Assembly (NCBI GenBank): GCA_002307295.1 | Contig: DBTY01000002.1 | Location: 1 to 41,030, forward strand | Length of the DNA stretch: 41,030 bases | Reading direction: 5' to 3' | DNA from: Ignavibacteriales bacterium UBA1304 | GTDB taxonomy: Bacteria; Bacteroidota; Ignavibacteria; Ignavibacteriales; Ignavibacteriaceae | Notes under the pieces: model-generated | What the model saw: only the letters and a program-made list of their open reading frames with translations | What the model was told of the DNA's origin: nothing | The model's database searches: none | Position numbers and translations under genes: made by a program | Shown here: one piece after another, positions 34,783-41,030 of the stretch | How the letters are laid out: each line of letters begins with the position of its first letter | Numbering within the stretch: position 1 is the first letter of the stretch

Positions 34783-36450
34783 TTATTTAACCGACCATTT
34801 CCAGCAATGATGAACAACGCCTAACGGATTAACGTCTATATTCTGAATGCGTTTATTATAGACTACTACATTATCAATCCAGAATAAAAATGTTACAGGC
34901 TGATCTGCATATAATATTTCTTCCAGTTTTTTGTATAAATTATTTTTTTGATCGTTTGAAATTCTTTTTTCAATTTCATCCAACAACAGATCTACGTTTT
35001 TATTCTGATAAGAGCAAAAGTTCATTGGCGTCTTATTTAAATCAGAATACCAGGATATCTTTAAATCAAGAGGCAAAGGAACAGCCCACCCGGCAATCCA
35101 GGCATTTAAGCTTTTTTTGCTGAGCTTTTCAATAAAATCGCCCGGTTCAAGCTGCTCAATTGAAAAATCAATTCCTATTTGCTTAAGCGAGTTTTTTAAT
35201 AGCGTAGCGGCAAACAAACGTCGCGGTTTGTTAGTAGGGACTGAAAGAGTAAATTTAAATTTCTCTCCTTTCTTTTCAATAATACCGTCTTTATTCGTAT
35301 CGCTCCAACCGTCTTCTGCAAGAAGTTTTTTTGCCTGCTCCAAATCGTACTTATAAGGCGTAATAGCTGGATTTATTGCGTTTTTGAATATTGGCGAAAC
35401 TGGGCTATTAGCAAGACTGCCATATTCTCCACCGGCAAAATATTCTTTAAGTATCTCATCCCTATTAATTGCCATGGATAGAGCCCGCCTAACTTTAGAG
35501 CTTCCAAATAACTTATTAGGAACCAGCCTCTTTTCCTTGGAATATTTTTCAGGATCGATATTATTCCAACCGATATAATCGTATTCCCTTCCTTTTACTG
35601 GAACAATTTGCAGCTTCTCTGAAATTTTTAAGTCCTTTACGTCTTCAGGTTTTATATCTTCAACTAAGTCGATTTCATTGTTTTTTAGCTGTGCAAGACG
35701 CGAAGCGTACTCTGGAATTATTTTAAATGCAAGCCGCGCAACTCCATCAGTATTATGTAAAAATGAAGAAACGCTTTCCTTTAGAATAATAGATTGATTA
35801 CGCTCCCATTTTTCCAGCATAAAAGCGCCGCTTGTAACCGGATGAAAATTTTCAGCTGCGTTTATCAAATCTTTTCTTTTGATTTTCCCATAAATATGTT
35901 TTGGCGCTATAGGAAAATCAAGATTATACATAGAAGGCGAAGAAGCAGGTAAAAAATTTATTTTCAACTTTGAATCAGAAATTTTCTCAAATGTTTTTTT
36001 GATGTCAATATGGTTGTCTTTGTCCGTATAAAACGCTTTGAATGTCCCATACAAATAGCTTTGCACTTCAGGGTCGGAATAAACATCAAAAGAAAAAATC
36101 ACGTCGTCAATAGTTAAAGGCGCGCCATCTGACCATTTAACGTCATTTCTGATATTAATTATAATTGAAGAAGAGTCTTTAGCCCACTCCCACGAAACCG
36201 CTAGCATGGGTTCTGTACTTAAATCTCCTTTTTTTTCGTCCCACGAATGTTTTACTAAGGAAAGGAAGAGTAATTCGTTTATATTTGCTTCGTCAAATGA
36301 GAATGAATAGAGAGGATTAATTCTTTCTATATCAGCTGGTATTGCAATTACTACCGTATTTTTTTCTACCGGGTTTGTTTTTTTACACCCGAAGAATATT
36401 GTTATTAATGTAAAAAAAAACAAAATTGTAACGCGTTTTACAAGCGACAT
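34783..36450 (-). CDS. Solute-binding lipoprotein, peptide/nickel (SBP_bac_5) family
   Basis: 555 residues. Lipobox ITIFFGC (Cys ~22), then a charged linker. The SBP_bac_5 fold is clear: INPLYSFSFDEANINELLF, VKWSDGAPLTIDDVIFSFDVY (the family's W.DG.P.T..DV.F), and VRRALSMAINRDEIL. The protein would be anchored at the outer face of the inner membrane or in the periplasm and present peptide or metal-chelate substrate to the two permeases downstream. First gene of the leftward unit; start preceded by only weak SD. The promoter must lie in the 78-base gap to the divergent ATPase genes. Confidence 0.92.
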   Translation of the reverse strand: MSLVKRVTILFFFTLITIFFGCKKTNPVEKNTVVIAIPADIERINPLYSFSFDEANINELLFLSLVKHSWDEKKGDLSTEPMLAVSWEWAKDSSSIIINIRNDVKWSDGAPLTIDDVIFSFDVYSDPEVQSYLYGTFKAFYTDKDNHIDIKKTFEKISDSKLKINFLPASSPSMYNLDFPIAPKHIYGKIKRKDLINAAENFHPVTSGAFMLEKWERNQSIILKESVSSFLHNTDGVARLAFKIIPEYASRLAQLKNNEIDLVEDIKPEDVKDLKISEKLQIVPVKGREYDYIGWNNIDPEKYSKEKRLVPNKLFGSSKVRRALSMAINRDEILKEYFAGGEYGSLANSPVSPIFKNAINPAITPYKYDLEQAKKLLAEDGWSDTNKDGIIEKKGEKFKFTLSVPTNKPRRLFAATLLKNSLKQIGIDFSIEQLEPGDFIEKLSKKSLNAWIAGWAVPLPLDLKISWYSDLNKTPMNFCSYQNKNVDLLLDEIEKRISNDQKNNLYKKLEEILYADQPVTFLFWIDNVVVYNKRIQNIDVNPLGVVHHCWKWSVK

Positions 36451-36528
36451 AGAGAAACCTTGTAGTTGAAAATATCAGTATTAAATTATTATTTTACAAT
36501 TTAAATTCCAACATATTTCCGGATTTCA
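36451..36528. promoter_or_regulatory. Divergent promoter region of the ABC importer
   Basis: The 78 bases between the divergent binding-protein and ATPase genes must hold both promoters. They are AT-rich (TTAAATTATTATTTTACAAT); no convincing -24/-12 or other operator was seen. Confidence 0.4.
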
Positions 36529-37284
36529 ATGTTAAATGTTTGTTTCCATTCCATTACGTTTATAAACAAATTAAACTCGCGGGTTATTTTAAAAAATATT
36601 GACTTCTCGTTAGACTCCGGTAGCGTATATGCAATTGTGGGAAAGAACGGCGCCGGGAAATCTACGCTGTTTAATACTATTTCAAAATTGTACGATGGAA
36701 ATTCTTGCTTAGTTGACGGAATGGTTGAATTAAATGGGAAAAATCTTCTTACAGCTTCCGAAAATGAATTAATGCAACTTAGACGCCGCAGTATTCAATT
36801 CGTATTTCAGGATCCAGTCAATAGTTTCGATCAACTAAAAAAGATTGGATGCTATTTTAGAAATAAGCTTTTTACAACTGAAGAAATTAAGAAAGAATTT
36901 GAATATTTCCGTCTGCCTGAGCCGGCAACAGTTTTTAATCTTTACCCATATGAATTAAGCGGCGGCATGGCGCAGAGAGTTTGCATAATTCTTGCATTAC
37001 TAAAAAAGCCTGATTTGTTGCTTTTGGACGAGCCTACATCAGGAATAGACAGCGAAACTATTTTAATCATAGGGAAGCGATTGCAACAATATGCTAAACA
37101 AAACGATAGTACAGTTTTGCTTATCACGCAGGATTTGTCCTTCGCAAAAGACTATACCAACTTTATTTCATTTCTATCAGAATGCGAACTTACACAATTT
37201 GCGCCTTTTGACGAGTTTTTATTAAACCCAAGCGATAGCATTAAGACTTTTATACACGCTTACAGGAGCTTATCAGGTGAGTAA
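36529..37284 (+). CDS. ABC transporter ATPase (DppD-like, short form)
   Basis: 251 residues. Walker A VGKNGAGKST (~37-46), Q-loop VFQDP (~101-105), signature LSGGMAQR (~145-152), Walker B LLLLDEPTSGID, and H-loop replaced by LLITQD (Gln where His is usual). Shorter than typical DppD (~320): the C-terminal oligopeptide_HPY segment is missing. Drives transport with its partner, whose gene overlaps by eight bases. Transcribed divergently from the binding protein and permeases. Confidence 0.9.
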   Translation: MLNVCFHSITFINKLNSRVILKNIDFSLDSGSVYAIVGKNGAGKSTLFNTISKLYDGNSCLVDGMVELNGKNLLTASENELMQLRRRSIQFVFQDPVNSFDQLKKIGCYFRNKLFTTEEIKKEFEYFRLPEPATVFNLYPYELSGGMAQRVCIILALLKKPDLLLLDEPTSGIDSETILIIGKRLQQYAKQNDSTVLLITQDLSFAKDYTNFISFLSECELTQFAPFDEFLLNPSDSIKTFIHAYRSLSGE

Positions 37285-37951
37285 TATTTTAGTTGCCGAA
37301 AACATCTGGTTTATACCGCCTGAGAATAAAAACAAGAATGAACTGGGAAATAATTATATACTTAAGGACGTCTCTTTTTCTGTAGAACGAGGCGCCGCGT
37401 TTGGAATTTCCGGAGCTTCAGGCAGCGGCAAAACAACGCTTGCAAAAATTATTGCAGGTATTTACTCCCCTACAAAAGGGAAACTCTCATTTGATTTTGC
37501 AGATAAAAAGAGTTCTGCTTCTAATCCTGTTCAACTACTGTTTCAAAACACGGAAGAAATTATTAATCCTTTCCGTAAAACCGGCGATATTCTTTACGAA
37601 TCTATTTCGCTTAATACAGCGGCCAATATTGCTAATGAACTAACTTTAGACAAGTTAATTAATTTAGTCAATATTCCTAATGAACTTATGAATCAAAGAT
37701 GCGGTCAACTAAGCGGAGGAGAAAGACAAAGAGTCGCTTTAGCGCGGTTGTTAGCAGTCAGGCCTGATATTTTAATCTTAGACGAGCCCTTTTCTGCACA
37801 GGATGTGGAATCGCAATTAAATCTGATTAATCTCTTTAAGCAAATTCAAGAATACGAAAATTTAACCATCATTTGTATTTCGCACATCGAAAAAGTTTTA
37901 CAAAAATTTGCAGATAAAATAATTAATATTGAAAACGGCGGCGTTAAATAA
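37277..37951 (+). CDS. ABC transporter ATPase (DppF-like, short form)
   Basis: 224 residues from a GTG at 37277. The start is supported by AGGAG at 37264-37268, eight bases upstream, and by an 8-base overlap with the preceding ATPase gene (translational coupling). Walker A GASGSGKTT (~43-51), Q-loop LLFQNT, signature LSGGERQR, Walker B ILILDEPFSAQD, H-loop CISH. The canonical H-loop here and non-canonical one in its partner suggest an asymmetric ATPase pair. It also lacks the HPY extension of typical DppF. Ends at a bidirectional terminator. Confidence 0.9.
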   Translation: MSNILVAENIWFIPPENKNKNELGNNYILKDVSFSVERGAAFGISGASGSGKTTLAKIIAGIYSPTKGKLSFDFADKKSSASNPVQLLFQNTEEIINPFRKTGDILYESISLNTAANIANELTLDKLINLVNIPNELMNQRCGQLSGGERQRVALARLLAVRPDILILDEPFSAQDVESQLNLINLFKQIQEYENLTIICISHIEKVLQKFADKIINIENGGVK

Positions 37952-37954
37952 AAA

Positions 37955-37985
37955 AGGCTTCCCGAAAAAATCAGGAAGCCTCTTT
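37955..37985. terminator. Bidirectional intrinsic terminator
   Basis: AGGCTTCC (37955-37962) and GGAAGCCT (37974-37981), A-rich on the left and CTTTT on the right. It lies between the converging ATPase and protease genes and serves both. Confidence 0.85.
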
Positions 37986-38000
37986 TAATTTAATACTAAT

Positions 38001-40889
38001 TTATTTCATCAGCATTAATTTTTTAACGTCTCTGAATTCTTTTGTTCCATCAGCTGATTTTGCAATAATTGAGTAAAGATATACACCGGAAGAAATTGAA
38101 CTTCCGTCAAAATCTATAGCATGATAACCAGGAGACTGGACATTGTTAACTAATTCCCTTACTACTTCGCCAAGAATATTATATACGACAATCTTAACAG
38201 AGCTTTCAAACGGAATTGCGTATTGAATACTAGTCTTTGGGTTAAAAGGATTAGGATAATTCTGATATAAAGTATAATTCTGAGGCATAGTAGAACTATG
38301 ATCGTTTACCGCAGTAATTGTTGTAATGCTTGCAGCATTGCTTGAATCCGAAGCGGCTGAACTGCTTGCGCAGTATACTTTATATGAATAGGTCGCATTC
38401 CCCGCTACAGTTGAATCAATATAGCTTGTTACGTTAGCGGCAAGCGAATCTATTACGCTGTAAACAGAAGCAGAGTTGTTTTTCCTAGTTACATAATACT
38501 TAGATTCAGCAGAAGATTTATCCAACCATGAAAGTTTTACTTTCTTTGCGCTAACATTACTCACCTGTAGACTATCAGGCGCGTATAATGACGTTGTAAA
38601 ATTCCATGAACCTGAATATGCGCTTGTTCCAGTAGTATTTTTAGCGTTAAGGTTCCAGTAGTATTTTTTATTTTCCTGAAGCGTCTGTTTAATCGAATAG
38701 GAAGTATCTGTAACAGTTGAATCATTAACAACTAATGAAGTAAAAATTGCATTTTGCGATAGTCTAAGTCTGTAAGTAGTTGCATTTGCAGCAGCATTCC
38801 ATTTCAAGACAGGACTAACTGGAGATAAATTTATCACGTTGTTTTGAGGTAAAACCAAAACCGGAACAGAAGCTAAATACATCTTAGGAATAAAATTCCA
38901 TACAGGAGACCATGAGCTTGTACCTCCATTATTTACTCCTCTTACGCGCCAGTAGACGTTTTTAAGAGCAGGCAGCCCATTAACCTGATCGTAAACTCCA
39001 ACTATTGTAGTATCTACAATCACGCTGCTGAATAAACTATCAGTAGAGACCTGTATTTCATAACTAGTAGCCTTGGCTGATAATTTCCAGTTAAACTTAA
39101 GATTATAATCCTGATCGGCAGCTTTATTTGTTGGGAAAACCAATTCTGGAGCTTCTGGAGTCGGTAAAGCAATACCGGATAGAACCATTGAAAAATCCTG
39201 AGCGCCAGTAAGAAGCGTTCCTTTATGCGAAACTTTTATAGTATAAGTTCCTGCGGCAGGAGACTGAATATAAACTTGTTCTACATTATCTCTAATGTTA
39301 TCGCCTGTTGTAGCAGCTTTTGAAGGATTAGAAGGATCAAGAACCCATGGATAATAAGTTCCGCCTGGACCGACGATTCTTAAGTCCAAATCATCCACAA
39401 GCATAAGATCCTTCGGATTTAAACTTGTCGGAGCTGGAGAGCTTGGATAATCCGCCCAGCAAATTGTAACTTTCAGAGGTTCGTTTCCATTACTTGTAAC
39501 CTGATAGGATAAAGGCACTCCCTGGTTAATAGTTAATTGTTTAATTAACTGATCGCCTGAAAGTTGAGAGTTAAGACTCATTAATTGAGCCGCCTTCCAA
39601 GTATTAAGCAAGCCCCAGCCAAAAGCATAATCAGGCCCAGGATTAGCTCCGGCTTCATCAGCCGTATTTATAACAATAGCCTTTAAAGTTGCGGCATATA
39701 TAGCCGTATCAGGATGTAAATTGTTTTGATGTTCCAACAACAGACCAAGCGAGCCGGTTACATTTGGAGTAGCCATAGAAGTTCCGCTCATTACTTCATA
39801 TGCGGTGTTGGAAGTATTTGTGCAAGAAGTTAAACTAACGCCGTCAGCAACAATGTCCGGTTTAATACGTCCATCATCAGTGGGCCCCCAACTGCTAAAT
39901 GACGACATACTAACATCAGAAGCTTTTGTATAGCCGCCAGTTAAGGGACCTACTGCTCCAACAGTCAGAACATTCTTACAAACGCCTAAATAATCAAGGC
40001 AATCAAAACCATCAGCGCCGCCGTCGTTTTCTCTTGCTACAGTAGATTTAGTCCATCCGCCATTAATTCTGACCCAATATGCAACTCCGGCAGCAGGGCC
40101 AGCTTCGCCTCTGTCATTTCCAGCAGATTTGCAAAGCAAATAATAAGGATGTTGATACGCCAATAAATCCCAATTCTGAGAAGAAGAAGTGTAAAGCCCA
40201 AATTTATAGTCTTCAGTAGCGCTAATTGACACGTCGCCAAACCATGCCCAAAGATTATCGTCAAAGTAATTATATGACCACCCCTCAAGAGAGCCATACG
40301 AATGATTTGAAACCTTTAGCCCAGCATCTGCAGCGCTACTAACTTCGCTCCAATCATAATTCCAGTCATATGCATTAATTGAAGCTCCATTTGCCATGCC
40401 ATGAGCAGGCGCGCTTACGCCTGTCGCTATCATAGTGCCAGAAACGTGCGTTGAGTGATCTAACGTTGTAGAAACTCCGTCCATCTGAGTAACGCGCCCG
40501 GCAAGTTCCTGATGAGTTGCAAGCACTGCGCCTCCATCCCAAACTCCAAGAGTTTGTCCTTTGCCTGATAACGAATAGCCGGCAAGTCCGCCATCCCAAA
40601 CTTTATTTGTAGATACGGTCTTTGCCGCATTTAGATTTTCGGTCGAATAATAGATTGGCATTCCATTTTCGAACCTTTGCAGTTCTATTACTCTTCCATC
40701 AGATAATTGCTTTCTGATAGGCATTTTTTCTTTTGCAGCTATAGAATCTGCTTCAGCTTTTTCTTTTTGTATTTTCATTTTAATTTCTTGCGCAGTTTTC
40801 GCATTCAAAAGTTTTGGGACTTTTGTCTGAGAAAAAGCGGTAAGAAACGAAAAACTTAAAACTGTAAGCAGTAAGAAGAATTTATTCAT
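38001..40889 (-). CDS. Secreted subtilisin-like (S8) serine protease with FN3-like domains and T9SS sorting domain
   Basis: 962 residues. Signal peptide 1-~20 (MNKFFLLLTVLSFSFLTAFS). A propeptide-like charged region (~24-95) precedes the S8 domain. Triad: D118 in GVWDGG, H145 in DHSTHVSGTM, S371 in GTSMATPN; NHSYG and SAGND provide the oxyanion-side motifs. After the catalytic part (~450) comes a beta-rich P-domain-like stretch (~450-570), then three FN3-like domains (~575-860: ELVFPTNKAADQ, VPVLVLPQNNVINL, PDSLQVSNVSAKKVKLSW). The last ~80 residues are a type A sorting domain (YQNYPNPFNPKTSI...GVYLYSIIAKS). It should be secreted by the type IX system and act on extracellular proteins, possibly a source of peptides for the neighbouring importer (inference). 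Confidence 0.93.
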   Translation of the reverse strand: MNKFFLLLTVLSFSFLTAFSQTKVPKLLNAKTAQEIKMKIQKEKAEADSIAAKEKMPIRKQLSDGRVIELQRFENGMPIYYSTENLNAAKTVSTNKVWDGGLAGYSLSGKGQTLGVWDGGAVLATHQELAGRVTQMDGVSTTLDHSTHVSGTMIATGVSAPAHGMANGASINAYDWNYDWSEVSSAADAGLKVSNHSYGSLEGWSYNYFDDNLWAWFGDVSISATEDYKFGLYTSSSQNWDLLAYQHPYYLLCKSAGNDRGEAGPAAGVAYWVRINGGWTKSTVARENDGGADGFDCLDYLGVCKNVLTVGAVGPLTGGYTKASDVSMSSFSSWGPTDDGRIKPDIVADGVSLTSCTNTSNTAYEVMSGTSMATPNVTGSLGLLLEHQNNLHPDTAIYAATLKAIVINTADEAGANPGPDYAFGWGLLNTWKAAQLMSLNSQLSGDQLIKQLTINQGVPLSYQVTSNGNEPLKVTICWADYPSSPAPTSLNPKDLMLVDDLDLRIVGPGGTYYPWVLDPSNPSKAATTGDNIRDNVEQVYIQSPAAGTYTIKVSHKGTLLTGAQDFSMVLSGIALPTPEAPELVFPTNKAADQDYNLKFNWKLSAKATSYEIQVSTDSLFSSVIVDTTIVGVYDQVNGLPALKNVYWRVRGVNNGGTSSWSPVWNFIPKMYLASVPVLVLPQNNVINLSPVSPVLKWNAAANATTYRLRLSQNAIFTSLVVNDSTVTDTSYSIKQTLQENKKYYWNLNAKNTTGTSAYSGSWNFTTSLYAPDSLQVSNVSAKKVKLSWLDKSSAESKYYVTRKNNSASVYSVIDSLAANVTSYIDSTVAGNATYSYKVYCASSSAASDSSNAASITTITAVNDHSSTMPQNYTLYQNYPNPFNPKTSIQYAIPFESSVKIVVYNILGEVVRELVNNVQSPGYHAIDFDGSSISSGVYLYSIIAKSADGTKEFRDVKKLMLMK

Positions 40890-41030
40890 ATATGTTTTTC
40901 CTAATAAATTTTAGTTTCTTTAAAATAGGTATTGTACAAATTTACTTTATAAATATCGAATAGTCAAAATAAATGGAGATAATCCAGTTTACTTTTATTA
41001 ATAATTATCACAGCTGTCCAAAATAAAACA

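Overview
The window looks like a chromosomal piece of an AT-rich member of the Bacteroidota/Ignavibacteriota (FCB) group. Three proteins end in the type IX secretion (Por) sorting domain with the NYPNPFNP signature. There are also a GT117/DUF2723 O-mannosyltransferase-like protein, a UPF0182 protein, PhoH with a PIN domain and several orphan sensor kinases. Shine-Dalgarno sequences are seen at only some genes. The exact taxon is inferred. No rRNA, tRNA, CRISPR array, transposase or phage gene was recognised.

Layout. 1-2.1 kb: a secreted WIG-repeat beta-propeller protein with a T9SS domain, interrupted by one in-frame TAA. 2.4-4.1 kb: a PD-(D/E)XK-like protein, an intergenic stretch with small repeats, and a YD-repeat-like exported protein. 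4.3-7.7 kb: a membrane PAS histidine kinase facing a DinB-like gene and a T9SS-targeted SASA/SGNH esterase. 7.7-9.2 kb: about 1.5 kb without a credible ORF. It holds thirteen copies of a GGAGC-core motif, strong hairpins and a plus-strand intrinsic terminator, and is the best candidate here for an undescribed element (long structured RNA, or a non-autonomous mobile element). 9.2-17.7 kb: a SHOCT protein, UPF0182, TatA, an orphan histidine kinase, PIN-PhoH, a 71-residue hypothetical, a candidate small RNA and a small exported protein. 17.7-18.4 kb: non-coding, with palindromic repeats. 18.4-23.7 kb: the DUF2723 protein, a cytoplasmic GH13 hydrolase and a TetR regulator with two matching operators. 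23.8-27.3 kb: a GAF histidine kinase, a TPR protein and a lipoprotein. 27.6-38 kb: a divergent oligopeptide/nickel-type ABC importer. Its binding protein and permeases share a run of genes with a Ser/Thr kinase-ATPase-TPR protein and a sigma54 activator. 38-40.9 kb: a secreted subtilisin-like protease. Positions 40890-41030 hold only its upstream region; nothing distinct was seen there.

How parts may work together. The run SBP - permease - permease - STPK/ATPase/TPR - sigma54 activator is tightly coupled (three 4-nt overlaps), suggesting that solute import or sensing is linked to kinase signalling and sigma54 transcription. A sigma54-like promoter and a 34-bp near-palindrome lie just beyond the activator gene, upstream of the lipoprotein/TPR/kinase genes, which are plausible targets. 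This is inference from layout and motifs.
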